Shown here piece by piece: positions 33,038 through 42,127 of a DNA stretch of 64,000 nt. Position numbers and translations under genes: made by a program. The notes below the pieces were generated by a model. It was not told the origin of the DNA. It made no database searches and saw only the letters and a program-made list of their open reading frames with translations. Positions within the stretch are counted from its first letter, which is position 1. Each line of letters begins with the position of its first letter. Source of the stretch: an uncultured Collinsella sp. (GTDB lineage Bacteria; Actinomycetota; Coriobacteriia; Coriobacteriales; Coriobacteriaceae); NCBI GenBank assembly GCA_958443615.1, contig CAUCLI010000002.1, positions 62,001 to 126,000 on the forward strand, in the 5' to 3' direction.

Positions 33038-33968
33038 GGCAACCTCCAAATAAGGCGTTCGATGTATTCCATATCCCCCGGGCGATCTGCTCGGGTATCT
33101 CACCGGTGCGATCGGCGCGATCGTATACGAGAACATCGGCGGTCTGCACGATCATAGACGGCTCGCACTCCAGGCCGCGAATGGGCTCGGGGGCCATATA
33201 CGGGCAGTCAGTCTCGAGCAGCAACCGATCGAGCGGACACGCGGCGAACGCCTCGCGCACGGCGTCGTTGCGCTTGAAGGTCGCGGCCCCGCCGAAGGCG
33301 ATATGGCACCCGAGTTCCAAAAAACGTTCCATGGTCGCACGGTCCTCACCGAAGCAATGAAGGACGCAGCCCGCCGCGGGAACGCCCGTTTGGGCGAGCA
33401 CGCGCAGCGCATCAGCATGGGCAGTGCGCTCCTCATCCCCATTGTCGTTGCGCAAATGCAACTCGACCGGCACGTCGCGCGCCACCGCGAGCTCCATTTG
33501 ACGAATCATCACGCGCATCTGCGCATCATGGGGCGCCGCCTCGATATCGTCGGCGGCGTCGAAATGGTAATCCAGTCCGATCTCGCCGATGCCCGCGCAC
33601 AGCGGGTCATCCAACGCGGCCTCGATCTGCGCGTGCAGCTCATCGGTGTAATCGAGCGTCCCGTACGGGTGGACGCCCACCAGATATCGCACGGGCAGGT
33701 CCGCCCCACGGCCCAAGGCGGCTTCGGACACGCTTTGCAGCCAATGGGAGAACGCCGGCGCATCCGGGGTCTCCTCGCCCATGTCGGCGATGGGGTCGTA
33801 GATGGTCATGAGCCCGCGGACGCCCGATTCGAAAGCCCGGACGAGCACATCGACGGGGTCCTTGTCCCCACCCCAGAACGAGCGCAGGTGCGCATGGGTG
33901 TCGAACAACGGCGCCTGCGCATCGGGCAGGGCGAACACCTTGTTCTTCTTGGTGAATGAGATGGCCAT
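33030..33968 (-). CDS. tatD: TatD-family metal-dependent hydrolase
   Basis: This 312-residue TIM-barrel protein has the metal-binding motifs of TatD DNases: FDTHAHL near the N-terminus, GEIGLDYHF with the bridging Glu, HLRND, VLHCFGE and LLLETDCPY with the C-terminal Asp. TatD enzymes are 3'-5' exonucleases acting on DNA or RNA. The order metG, (this gene), ksgA is a classic cluster, although ksgA comes before tatD here. The ATG lies 6 bases after the ksgA stop. Confidence 0.9.
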   Translation of the reverse strand: MAISFTKKNKVFALPDAQAPLFDTHAHLRSFWGGDKDPVDVLVRAFESGVRGLMTIYDPIADMGEETPDAPAFSHWLQSVSEAALGRGADLPVRYLVGVHPYGTLDYTDELHAQIEAALDDPLCAGIGEIGLDYHFDAADDIEAAPHDAQMRVMIRQMELAVARDVPVELHLRNDNGDEERTAHADALRVLAQTGVPAAGCVLHCFGEDRATMERFLELGCHIAFGGAATFKRNDAVREAFAACPLDRLLLETDCPYMAPEPIRGLECEPSMIVQTADVLVYDRADRTGEIPEQIARGIWNTSNALFGGCHE

Positions 33969-33973
33969 GAGCG

Positions 33974-34858
33974 TCACGCCCCGTGGCCGGAAGATGCCAG
34001 GGCATCGGCAAGGGCGATGAAATCGGCGGTTGCGAGCGCTTCGGCGCGGGCCGTCGGTGCGATTGAGCACGCCTCGAATGCGACGTCGAGGGCGTCCTTA
34101 TCGAACCCATTGGAGCCCATCGAGTTGCGGATGGTCTTGCGGCGCTGGGCGAAGGCGGCATCCACCACGCGCGCGACCGCCTCGACGTCGACGGTGGACG
34201 CGGCCTCGCCCTGCGCGCAGGGCACGTCCACGCGGTCGATGCGGACCACGGCCGAGTCGACATGGGGCGCGGGCATGAAGCAGCGGGGCGGCACCTCGAA
34301 CCTGCCGGTCACCTGACCATACAGGGAGAGCTTGACCGTATAAGCGCCGTACGCCTTGGTGCCCGGCACCGCGCCGATGCGGTCGGCGACCTCCTTCTGC
34401 ACCATGACCACGGCACGGCGCAGAGAGGGCATGGTCTGGAAAAACTGCAGGATGATCGTTGCGGCCACGTTGTAGGGCAGGTTCGCCACCAGCAATGCGG
34501 GCTCACCCCCACCAGCCTCGGCGATGGCGGAGGGAGGGACCGTCAGGGCGTCCCCCATAATGAAGCGGAAGTTGGGATGGTCGACCGCATGCGCGGAGAG
34601 CACCGGCTCGAGCTCCGCATCCATCTCGATGGACGTCACGCGAGCCGCCTCTTGGACGAGCGCCAGCGTCAGGGTGCCGATGCCGGGGCCGACCTCCAGC
34701 ACGCGCTCGGAACCCGCGAGCTCGGCGAGCGCCATGATGCGCTCGATCACGTGGTTGTCGATGAGGAAGTTCTGGCCGAGTCGATGCTTGGTCGCCAGGC
34801 CGAAGGCCTCGAGCATCTCGCGTGTGGCGGTCGGATTGGCTAGCGGCGATGTGGTCAT
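33974..34858 (-). CDS. ksgA: 16S rRNA dimethyladenosine transferase
   Basis: This 294-residue S-adenosylmethionine-dependent enzyme dimethylates two adjacent adenosines near the 3' end of 16S rRNA. It has KHRLGQNFLID, the SAM motif EVGPGIGTLT, the acidic residue in TSIEMD, the catalytic NLPYNV motif and the FxPxPxVDSAVV segment (FMPAPHVDSAVVRI). The ATG at 34858 follows GAGAGG; a GTG two codons earlier is also in frame. Confidence 0.95.
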   Translation of the reverse strand: MTTSPLANPTATREMLEAFGLATKHRLGQNFLIDNHVIERIMALAELAGSERVLEVGPGIGTLTLALVQEAARVTSIEMDAELEPVLSAHAVDHPNFRFIMGDALTVPPSAIAEAGGGEPALLVANLPYNVAATIILQFFQTMPSLRRAVVMVQKEVADRIGAVPGTKAYGAYTVKLSLYGQVTGRFEVPPRCFMPAPHVDSAVVRIDRVDVPCAQGEAASTVDVEAVARVVDAAFAQRRKTIRNSMGSNGFDKDALDVAFEACSIAPTARAEALATADFIALADALASSGHGA

Positions 34859-34978
34859 GGGCACCTCTCAGCAGCTTGTGACGTTGATCTGGCAGTCGGT
34901 CCTATAGCGATGGGGCCACGTGTGCACGTGACCCCCACCCTTCATATCCCGGCAATCGCGGCGCGGGCGCGCGCCGAG

Positions 34979-36580
34979 CTAACCCAGGCGCGGGAACAGG
35001 GCGTCGCCCTTCTCGACCGGCAGCCCCGCGGCGAGCCGGCCCCACGCGCAGGCGGAGGCCATATCGTCGGTCGCTGCCTCGGCCTCGCAGCCGATGCGGC
35101 GCAGTGCCTCGGCGCTCGTGGACGGCATGAGCGGCATGAGCAGGTGCGCGGAGATGCGGATCGCCTCGAGGAGGTTCCAGATCACGTTGGCGAGCTCGCC
35201 GGCCTTCGCGGGATCCTTGGCGAGCGTCCAGGGCTCGGAATCCTCGATGTAGTGGTTGGCGGCGTGGATGAGGTCCATGACCTCCTTGGCGGCGTCGCCG
35301 TAGGCGAAGGCCTCCATCTTCGCGGCGTAGCGATCGAAGATGCCCTCGGCGGTCGCGGCCAGCGGGCTCTCGCCCATGCCGGCGGCCTCGGGATCGCGCT
35401 CGGGCGTGGCGCCCTCGAAGTACTTGATGCACATGTTGGTGGAGCGCGAGATCAGGTTGCCCCAGCTGTTGGCCAGGTCGGCGTTGTAAACCTGCTCCAT
35501 GCGGCCGAAGCTGATGGCGCCGTCAGTGCCCGGGGTGACATCGGTCATGAAGTAATAGCGATAGCCCTCGACGCCGAGCTTCTCGATGACCTCGCGCGGG
35601 GCAATGGCGTTGCCACGGGACTTGGACATCTTCTCGGCCTTGCCGGTCTCCTCGTTCTTCACGGTGAGGAAGCCGTGGGCGAAGACGTGCTCGGGCAGGG
35701 CCTCACCCAGCGCCATGAGCATGGCGGGCCAGATCACGCAGTGGAATCGGATGATGTCCTTGCCCACGATGTGGGTCTGCGCGGGCCAACGATAGGCGAA
35801 GTCGGCGGCCGCCTCATCGCCCTCGGCGCCGTAGCCCACGGCGGTCATGTAGTTGGTGAGCGCGTCGAACCACACGTAAGTCACATGCTCGTCATCGAAG
35901 GGCACCTCGATGCCCCAGTCGAAGGACGTGCGGGAGACGGAGAGGTCGTTCAGGCCGCCCGCGACGAACGAGCGGACCTCGTTCATGCGGAAGTCGGGCT
36001 GAACGAAGTCCGGGTGCTCGTCATAGAGCGCCAGCAGCTTGTCCTGGAACGCGGAGAGCTTGAAAAACCAGCTCTCCTCCTTGACGCGCTCGAGCGGGCG
36101 GTCGCAGTCGGGGCACAGATGCTGACCTTCCGTGCCGCGAGCCTCATCGGCCTTCTCGACCTGGGTCTCGGTGAAGAAGGTCTCGTCCGGCACGCAGTAC
36201 CAGCCGTCGTAGCTGCCCTTGTAGATGTAACCGGCCTCCTGCATGCGCTCCCACAGGTACTGCACGGCGCGCTTCTGGCGCGGCTCGGTGGTGCGGATGA
36301 AGTCGTCGTTCGAGATCTCCAGCTCACTCCACAGCTCATGGAAGTGCGGGGCCTGGGAGTCGCACCACTCCTGCGGGGTCATGCCGTGCTTCTCGGCGGC
36401 CTCGGCGACCTTCTGGCCGTGCTCGTCCATGCCGGTGAGGAACTTGACGTTGTAGCCGGCGGCGCGGCGGTAACGCGCCTGGACGTCGGCGATGATCGTG
36501 GAGTACGCGGTGCCCAGGTGCGGGTCGGCGTTCACATAGTAGATGGGGGTAGTGATGTAATAGGACGGCTTCGAGCTCAT
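34979..36580 (-). CDS. metG: Methionyl-tRNA synthetase
   Basis: This 533-residue class I synthetase has the TPIYYVNADPHLGTAYSTI start (the HIGH-like region is HLGT), a connective domain with CPDC, the VWFDALTNY segment and KMSKSRGN. It lacks the C-terminal tRNA-binding (EMAP-like) domain found in longer MetG proteins. The ATG at 36580 follows GGGAGGAAG; the promoter is at 36623-36651. It is followed by ksgA and tatD. Confidence 0.95.
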   Translation of the reverse strand: MSSKPSYYITTPIYYVNADPHLGTAYSTIIADVQARYRRAAGYNVKFLTGMDEHGQKVAEAAEKHGMTPQEWCDSQAPHFHELWSELEISNDDFIRTTEPRQKRAVQYLWERMQEAGYIYKGSYDGWYCVPDETFFTETQVEKADEARGTEGQHLCPDCDRPLERVKEESWFFKLSAFQDKLLALYDEHPDFVQPDFRMNEVRSFVAGGLNDLSVSRTSFDWGIEVPFDDEHVTYVWFDALTNYMTAVGYGAEGDEAAADFAYRWPAQTHIVGKDIIRFHCVIWPAMLMALGEALPEHVFAHGFLTVKNEETGKAEKMSKSRGNAIAPREVIEKLGVEGYRYYFMTDVTPGTDGAISFGRMEQVYNADLANSWGNLISRSTNMCIKYFEGATPERDPEAAGMGESPLAATAEGIFDRYAAKMEAFAYGDAAKEVMDLIHAANHYIEDSEPWTLAKDPAKAGELANVIWNLLEAIRISAHLLMPLMPSTSAEALRRIGCEAEAATDDMASACAWGRLAAGLPVEKGDALFPRLG

Positions 36581-36622
36581 GACGCGCGGCTTCCTTCCCT
36601 CTTGGTTTTCATGCAATTCTTC

Positions 36623-36651
36623 ATTCTAGCAGCTGAAATTCCACGTGTAAA
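36623..36651 (-). promoter_or_regulatory. Promoter of metG
   Basis: On the minus strand TTTACA (36646-36651) and TAGAAT (36623-36628) are 17 bases apart. The -35 box overlaps the end of the rsmI terminator T-run. Confidence 0.6.
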
Positions 36652-36701
36652 AAGGGGCGCGCGCATATGTTCGCATCTGTCGCGAAAACATGCGCGCGCC
36701 C
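36649..36701 (-). terminator. Terminator after rsmI
   Basis: A long stem (GGGCGCGCGCATG arm against CATATGCGCGCGCCC arm, continuing into TCGC/GCGA) is followed by TTTTT on the minus strand. It is one of the most stable hairpins in the window. Confidence 0.88.
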
Positions 36702-36719
36702 ACCCCGGACACGCCCCGT

Positions 36720-36797
36720 CGACCTCACGCGAACGCCGCGGGCAAGGTCCGTCAATCTCGACCTCACGCGAACGGTGCGGGCAAGGTCCGTCAATCA
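36720..36797. repeat. Two 39-bp tandem repeats at the rsmI 3' end
   Basis: Units at 36720-36758 and 36759-36797 begin CGACCTCACGCGAACG and end GGCAAGGTCCGTCAATC; they differ at three bases. The second unit includes the rsmI stop codon, and the first lies in the 3' untranslated region before the terminator. Confidence 0.92.
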
Positions 36798-37714
36798 CCG
36801 TCTTGGGTCTCCAAGATCAAGTTGTACACGTCGCGCTTCTTGCGCGAGTACTTCTGCGCCAAGCGTTTAGCCAGCGCGTTTGCCGAATCGCCGGCGGCGA
36901 GACCCTCGGCGATATCCGAACGCAACAACTCCTCGGGATCGGCAGCGGCACCCTCATCGACACCAGACGCAAGAACGGCCTGAAGGCGCTCGAGCTCCTC
37001 CTCGCTCGGAGGCGCCACCACGATGACCATCTCGCCCTTGAGCTCGCCGCGCTCGCGCACCTGCTCGAGCAGAACCGGCGCCTCATCACGCAGGACCTCC
37101 TCGTGAAGTTTCGTGAGCTCACGGCAAAGCGCCACCGTACGCCCCGGGAACACCTCGGCGATCGCCTCGAGGGACGCCTCAGCCCGATGCGGGGACTCGT
37201 AGAACAGCAACGCGCCGGGAATGGACGCGAGCCGGCGCAGACGCTTTACCCGTTCTCCATGTTTGCGCGGCAAAAAGCCCTCGAAGAAGAACTGGTCACA
37301 CGGGATGCCGGACAGCACGAGGGCGGTCACGCAAGCGGAAGGGCCCGGGAGCACCTCGACGCGAACGCCAGCCTCGCGCGCCGCGTCGACCAGCACCTGG
37401 CCGGGATCGGAGACGCTCGGCATGCCGGCATCGGAGGCAAAGGCGATTCGCTCGCCGGCGAGCAGTCGGTCCACGAGCTCGGGAGCGCGCCGCTCGATCA
37501 CATTCTCATCGCAACGGGCGAGAGGTTTGGAAATGCCCAGATGAGCCAGGAGCTTCGAGGTCACGCGCGTATCCTCGCAGCAAATCACATCTGCATCGCG
37601 AAAAGCCCGAGCCGCCCGCGGGGTAAGGTCCCCTAGATTGCCGATCGGCGTGCCGACCATGGAAAGCACGCCCTCCGCACCGGCGCCGAGGCGTTCCACC
37701 TTGTTCTCCGCCAT
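36791..37714 (-). CDS. rsmI: 16S rRNA (cytidine-2'-O-)-methyltransferase
   Basis: This 307-residue tetrapyrrole-methylase-fold enzyme modifies the ribose of a 16S rRNA cytidine. It has VGTPIGNLGDLTPRA, CEDTRVTSKLL, FASDAGMPSVSDPG, the PGPSACVTALVLSG loop and FYESPHR, all diagnostic of RsmI. It starts 3 bases after the GH5 stop and ends before a strong terminator. Confidence 0.95.
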   Translation of the reverse strand: MAENKVERLGAGAEGVLSMVGTPIGNLGDLTPRAARAFRDADVICCEDTRVTSKLLAHLGISKPLARCDENVIERRAPELVDRLLAGERIAFASDAGMPSVSDPGQVLVDAAREAGVRVEVLPGPSACVTALVLSGIPCDQFFFEGFLPRKHGERVKRLRRLASIPGALLFYESPHRAEASLEAIAEVFPGRTVALCRELTKLHEEVLRDEAPVLLEQVRERGELKGEMVIVVAPPSEEELERLQAVLASGVDEGAAADPEELLRSDIAEGLAAGDSANALAKRLAQKYSRKKRDVYNLILETQDGD

Positions 37715-37717
37715 CCG

Positions 37718-38782
37718 CTACTCCATCATCGCGCGCTCGAGCGGGGCGAGCGCCACGCGGGCATCCCACGCGGCGATACGGCGCTCGGTCTTCCAGGTCT
37801 GGAAGAACCAGCCGTCGGCGTCGTCGAAAGTCGCCAGCTGGTTGGAGACGAACACGCGCTCATAGGCGCGGCGCCCCTCGGGCGTGAGAGACGAGCCGGC
37901 GAGCACGGCGGCACCCGACCACTCCCCCACGAAAACCGGGAATCCGAGATCCGTCGCCTGGTGAATCAGCGCCCTGTTGCGTCCGAGCGCCGCGGAAAGG
38001 CCCCTCGGGGTGGTGATATCCTGGGCCGTCTCGTCGCGGAAGTGGTACAGATGCAGGTCCATCACGACGTTCTGATAGCGCTCGCCGGCCATGAAGCGCT
38101 TCCACGCGCTCGGATGGCCGGAATCGGAGAAGACGATGACCTTGCGCGTCGGCATGTGCCTACGAATCGCCTCATAGGCATCGCGATAGAAATTGCGCAG
38201 GTAGTGACTGGGGATGCCTTCGGTCACGGTGAACAGGTTCTTGCGGACGCTCATGACGGGAGAATCGAGCATCTCGATGCCGAGCAGGCCGTCACGCTCC
38301 CCGTAGCGCTCCGCGAGACGCTCGAGCGTCTCGAGCGCGACGGCGCGGCCGCTCAGGGATGCGTGCCAATCGCCCACGATATCGGAGGCCGCGGAGGACC
38401 CGTTGGCGTCGCCCTGGCCGCCGGGAACCGTCGCGAGGTCGAGCAGGACGCGCATGTCGTACTTTTCCGCCCACTCGACCGCCCGGTCGACGTAATCGAT
38501 GCACGAGATGTAGGACTCCCGATCGGTCTGGGAGCCGAATACGTGCCACGGCAGGGGAATGCGGACCGCATTGAGGCCCATGGCGGACATGCGCCTGAAA
38601 TCAGCCTCGGAGATAAAGGTCTCGTAGTGTTCGCGGACGCGCTCGTTGTATGCGACCGCACCGAGCACCTGCTGAAGCTCCCCATCGTTTGAGGCGCCGG
38701 TGGCGGCGAACAAAGACGGCGTGACCCATGGTTCCAAGATGAACCAACCGGACAGATTTACGCCGCGGATCCTATCTGACAT
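37718..38782 (-). CDS. GH5-like (exo-beta-1,3-glucanase type) protein lacking the acid/base Glu
   Basis: This 354-residue TIM-barrel protein resembles GH5_9 exo-glucanases: RGVNLSGWFILEPWVTPSLF at the start, VRIPLPWHVFG, LLDLATVPGGQGDANGSS (compare HxAPGxQNG), DLHLYHFRD, and the nucleophile Glu287 in FVGEWSGA. Where the family has N-E-P, it reads GIEMLDSPV (D173-S174-P175), so the catalytic acid/base Glu is replaced by Ser. There is no signal peptide, so it is cytoplasmic. It may be a non-hydrolytic binding protein or use another acid. Start at 38782 with GAGGGGAG upstream. It is coupled to rsmI. Confidence 0.75.
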   Translation of the reverse strand: MSDRIRGVNLSGWFILEPWVTPSLFAATGASNDGELQQVLGAVAYNERVREHYETFISEADFRRMSAMGLNAVRIPLPWHVFGSQTDRESYISCIDYVDRAVEWAEKYDMRVLLDLATVPGGQGDANGSSAASDIVGDWHASLSGRAVALETLERLAERYGERDGLLGIEMLDSPVMSVRKNLFTVTEGIPSHYLRNFYRDAYEAIRRHMPTRKVIVFSDSGHPSAWKRFMAGERYQNVVMDLHLYHFRDETAQDITTPRGLSAALGRNRALIHQATDLGFPVFVGEWSGAAVLAGSSLTPEGRRAYERVFVSNQLATFDDADGWFFQTWKTERRIAAWDARVALAPLERAMME

Positions 38783-38886
38783 CGGTGCTCCCCTCGAATG
38801 TCGCTTCGTGCGGCAGGGCCGCTGTAATACCAACCTGATACCCATAGCCCGTCCGTTCCCAACGGGACGCAAGGGAAGTGATACAA

Positions 38887-38916
38887 AAAAGACCTCCTGT
38901 TACCAGGAGGTCTTTT
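38887..38916 (-). terminator. Terminator after tRNA-Phe
   Basis: A perfect stem (AAAAGACCTCCTG / CAGGAGGTCTTTT, 4-nt loop) lies 12 bases past the tRNA 3' end, followed by TTTTTT on the minus strand. Confidence 0.92.
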
Positions 38917-38927
38917 AAGAACGAGGG

Positions 38928-39000
<73 letters not shown>

Positions 39001-39029
39001 AAGTCATGCTGTCGCTGACAGCGGTGATT

Positions 39030-39057
39030 ACTATACCAAAACGAGAAGACGGGTCAA
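39030..39057 (-). promoter_or_regulatory. Promoter of tRNA-Phe
   Basis: On the minus strand TTGACC (39052-39057) and TATAGT (39030-39035) are 16 bases apart. A small hairpin GCTGTC-GCT-GACAGC (39008-39022) lies in the precursor leader. Confidence 0.8.
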
Positions 39058-39133
39058 GCGATTTTTTCAAAAATAGTTCGGGATGCGGCTCGCACGCGAT
39101 GGCAGCCCGATCATCCGCCTTGAAATAGCGCGG

Positions 39134-39487
39134 TCAGCGATTCCCACTCTCGGCGCCCGCCCTGCGCTCCAACGCGAACTCCGCATGAAAGCAAAAGAGA
39201 AACCTTCCGGGCCCCACACCCTCCTCCAAACGCAGCACCGATCCACATGCATCTGCGAACGCGATATCGAGCTCGCACCTCATGAAGCAGGTATGCAGCG
39301 CTCGGCAATGGGGGAACACCAAGATCTCGGGCCCCCCGTCTCCCCTCATGCGCCCCAAGCGCGTAAAACCCCGCAAACGTTCGAAGAACGATTGCGCGCA
39401 ATCGGAATCTCCCGCCCATCCCAGCTCATCGAGCGCGCGAGCAACCGCGGCGCGCCCGGCGAGACATCGCCTGCGAGACCGGATCAT
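39134..39487 (-). CDS. DUF192 (UPF0127) protein at the end of the tad operon
   Basis: This 117-residue protein matches the DUF192 pattern in its second half (HTCFMRCELDIAFADACGSVLRL, then a C-terminal AEFALERRAG). The ATG overlaps the stop of the upstream TadE-like gene (ATGA), so it belongs to the pilus operon. It has no obvious signal peptide. DUF192 proteins are often exported or found near pilus genes, but their role is not known. Confidence 0.7.
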   Translation of the reverse strand: MIRSRRRCLAGRAAVARALDELGWAGDSDCAQSFFERLRGFTRLGRMRGDGGPEILVFPHCRALHTCFMRCELDIAFADACGSVLRLEEGVGPGRFLFCFHAEFALERRAGAESGNR

Positions 39488-40017
39488 ACGACCACGCCCG
39501 AACGCCAAGGGTCGATGACCACGGCCCTCATGTGCCTCAACTCGAAGGGCGCACCGAACTCCACCCCCGCTATCGACCGGATCTGCGGCCAAGGGCGAAA
39601 CCGCATCGAACATCGAAATGTGCGTTGCGCCCCCACAAGGCCGAGCATCGACGACCCGTCAGCACCTTCCCCGCTCGCCGCGGCGGACGCGCCGTCCACG
39701 CCCTCGTTCACCGCCCCATCCACGCAATCGACCTCGATCTCCACCTCATAGCCCTCCATCGCTCGCTCCAGAGCCGTCCGCACGGCATCGGAAGCCGGGT
39801 CCCGTCCAGGAGCCGGCTCTGCCCCCGTGGAGGCGGGAGACGAACCATGGGCCAGCACGATATCTGGGGCGACGCGGTCGAATCGAGCCGTCGCCGAGAG
39901 AAAGACCATCATGTTGTAGGAGATCAGCGCCAGGACGATGAGGACGGGGGCGACCACGGCCATCTCCACGGTCGCCTGTGCGCTCTCCCCCAAGACGAGC
40001 CCCCTACGGCCCTCCAT
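39484..40017 (-). CDS. TadE-like pseudopilin
   Basis: This 177-residue protein has a short N-terminus, the processing-type motif ESAQATVEMAV and a hydrophobic helix (VVAPVLIVLALISYNMMVFL), as in TadE/TadF minor pilins. The remaining extracytoplasmic part is Asp/Ala/Ser-rich with two cysteines (C98 and C138 region) that could pair. It overlaps the tadG-like gene by 14 bases and the DUF192 gene by 4. Confidence 0.75.
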   Translation of the reverse strand: MEGRRGLVLGESAQATVEMAVVAPVLIVLALISYNMMVFLSATARFDRVAPDIVLAHGSSPASTGAEPAPGRDPASDAVRTALERAMEGYEVEIEVDCVDGAVNEGVDGASAAASGEGADGSSMLGLVGAQRTFRCSMRFRPWPQIRSIAGVEFGAPFELRHMRAVVIDPWRSGVVV

Positions 40018-42127
40018 ATCCCGACCTCCCCATATCCATCACATCCCCCAATCGAAGCGTGATCGGCACGACCCGCCCGCCAGGCAACTCGATCTCAGCC
40101 AAGACGATCTCGAGCGATCCCAGACGCTCGCCGAGGTCATACCCGATCGACCGGGCCATCGCCTCGAAATCGAGATCGACACCCGACAGCCCGCGCAGCG
40201 CGTCCTGCATGTTCGCAAGCCCCTCCACATCGGAGCGGGCGAGCACATCGGCACTGTCGACGAGAACCGGTTTGCGCGGTCTCAGATCGACTGGCTGAAG
40301 ATCCAGGGCGCGCACGATATCCGACAGGCGATTTCGCAGCCACGACCCCGCGGGGCCCATCCCGCCGCCGGCAAGCCCCTCCGTGAGCCCCTCGAACGCC
40401 TCCTCCAGTCCGCTTCCCATGTCGCCATAGGAGACAAGCAGCCCGCCCCATAGGTCCATCACCCCATCCATCAAGCCCACCGCGCCCTCCGCGCCGACCC
40501 GCTCCTCGAGTGACGAGAGGAACCCGGACAGCACGTCATCGCCGCCCGACAACGCACTGGGGGCGAGGACGGCGGCGGCGATGGCGCCCCGCCCCGATAG
40601 ATCGGCTGCCTCTGCGAACGACGTCCTGAGCTCGTCGGGAGCGGAAGCCCCATCTGAGACCACGAGGGAAACGCACCCGTAGCGGCCGGGCGGCGCTATA
40701 CGGGGGCGCCGGCCGCCCAATTCGGAGATCGCATCCTCAAAATCGCTCGATGCGGCCTCCGCCTCGCCACGCGCGATCGCCTCCGCCTCGTTTTGCCTGC
40801 CGCGCGCCTCGAGATACCCCTTGAGCTCCCGTGTGAACGCGCGCAGGTGATACTCGAACCCGTTGTCGATGGACGTCGATGCCGATGGCGCCCGACCGAG
40901 GTCGTCCACGCCGAAGCGGCATATCGGGCATTCCCGCACCGACCCGTCCTCTATCGAGGACACGGCGGCCGGGGGGCCGACGACGCCGGCGGACCCGGGG
41001 CAAGAACGATCGAAATGAAGCGTCACACCGTCATCCTCGACGCTCGTCGGCCACCGGGCGTCGGTGTAAAGCGTCGTGCGCCTCACCTCCTCGGTGTTGC
41101 GCGGCAGAAACTCGAGTGTGGTGTAAGCCTCCTCCCCGTCATCGACCACACGGGCCTCGGTGAGGCGCTCGTAGGCATATGCGTAAAATGCGCGGCGGGC
41201 CGCCGCATCGGCACGCGCCTCGACCCCCTGGTCATCCGAACCATCGTTTTCACGGCGCCAACGATAGTACGCACGGGCGCGCTCGATCGCCACCTCGGGG
41301 TCCCAGGTGATACTCGACGTGAAATCGGGATTCTCGGCATCCGAGATGCCGGACAGACTCGCCGCGCGCTCCCGCATGTTCATGCCGTCCCTGCCGCAAT
41401 CCGCCAACCACGCCCGCTCCTTGGCTGCCGCCGCCTCTTCGGATACCCGCTCCAACTCGGCGGCGGCAGATTCCAGGCCCTCGCATGACCGCCCAAGCCC
41501 CTCCACGTCGATCCCGCCGTCCTCGATTGCGGGAAATTCCGACGCCGACGCCCGTGGGACCGCAAAGGCGCTCCCGCGGTAGCCGATATCCCCCGCCCCC
41601 TGCGCATCGCAGATGCGGGCCGCGTTCGCCGCGATGAGATACGGCAACGACGCCTCGACGCCCTTCAACCCGCGCGAGGCGGAGGACGCGAACGAATTCC
41701 GCATATCCAAGACGCGCCTCGCGGCATCCAAGGTATCTCGCGCGACCGATTGCCCGCCGGGGACGAACAGCCCCACCATGCCCGCGCCCATCATCGAGAA
41801 TCCCGCGAGCCCCAGACTGAGGACGCACGCATCCAAGACCGTCGCCGCCGTATGATAGGAACTCACGACGTTCTCCCCCGCCAAGGCGGCGGAATCCGCA
41901 CTCACCTGCACATCGCCGGCACGCGAGGCGCTCCATACCGCAAGCGACGAGGAGAAGAGCAGGGCGAGCACCATGAGCATCGCGCAGGCAGATGCGACCG
42001 TCGTGTAGGCCCCTTCCTCGATGAACAGGCCGATTCCCGACCGGCCCCGAAGGACCGATCGCGCCTCACGGCCAAAGCGCCGCTTGAGCGCCCGGCAGTC
42101 ACCCCCAAACCGAGATCCAATCCCCAT
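40004..42127 (-). CDS. Large TadG-like pilus assembly protein
   Basis: This 707-residue protein has one N-terminal membrane helix (YTTVASACAMLMVLALLFSSSLAVW, about 42-66) followed by VQVSADSAALAGENVVSSYHTAATVLDA, the signature of Tad/TadG-type proteins. The rest is a large extracytoplasmic domain with helical, Glu/Ala-rich stretches and a CPIC pair, and no other recognised domain. The ATG at 42127 is preferred because GGAGGGGAG precedes it; it overlaps the tadE end by 29 bases. It likely anchors or caps the pilus machine. Confidence 0.7.
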   Translation of the reverse strand: MGIGSRFGGDCRALKRRFGREARSVLRGRSGIGLFIEEGAYTTVASACAMLMVLALLFSSSLAVWSASRAGDVQVSADSAALAGENVVSSYHTAATVLDACVLSLGLAGFSMMGAGMVGLFVPGGQSVARDTLDAARRVLDMRNSFASSASRGLKGVEASLPYLIAANAARICDAQGAGDIGYRGSAFAVPRASASEFPAIEDGGIDVEGLGRSCEGLESAAAELERVSEEAAAAKERAWLADCGRDGMNMRERAASLSGISDAENPDFTSSITWDPEVAIERARAYYRWRRENDGSDDQGVEARADAAARRAFYAYAYERLTEARVVDDGEEAYTTLEFLPRNTEEVRRTTLYTDARWPTSVEDDGVTLHFDRSCPGSAGVVGPPAAVSSIEDGSVRECPICRFGVDDLGRAPSASTSIDNGFEYHLRAFTRELKGYLEARGRQNEAEAIARGEAEAASSDFEDAISELGGRRPRIAPPGRYGCVSLVVSDGASAPDELRTSFAEAADLSGRGAIAAAVLAPSALSGGDDVLSGFLSSLEERVGAEGAVGLMDGVMDLWGGLLVSYGDMGSGLEEAFEGLTEGLAGGGMGPAGSWLRNRLSDIVRALDLQPVDLRPRKPVLVDSADVLARSDVEGLANMQDALRGLSGVDLDFEAMARSIGYDLGERLGSLEIVLAEIELPGGRVVPITLRLGDVMDMGRSGYGGP

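Noticed and set aside
34910..37636. Plus-strand open frame of 908 codons
   Set aside because: Antisense to metG and rsmI and running through a strong terminator; composition is typical of a shadow frame.
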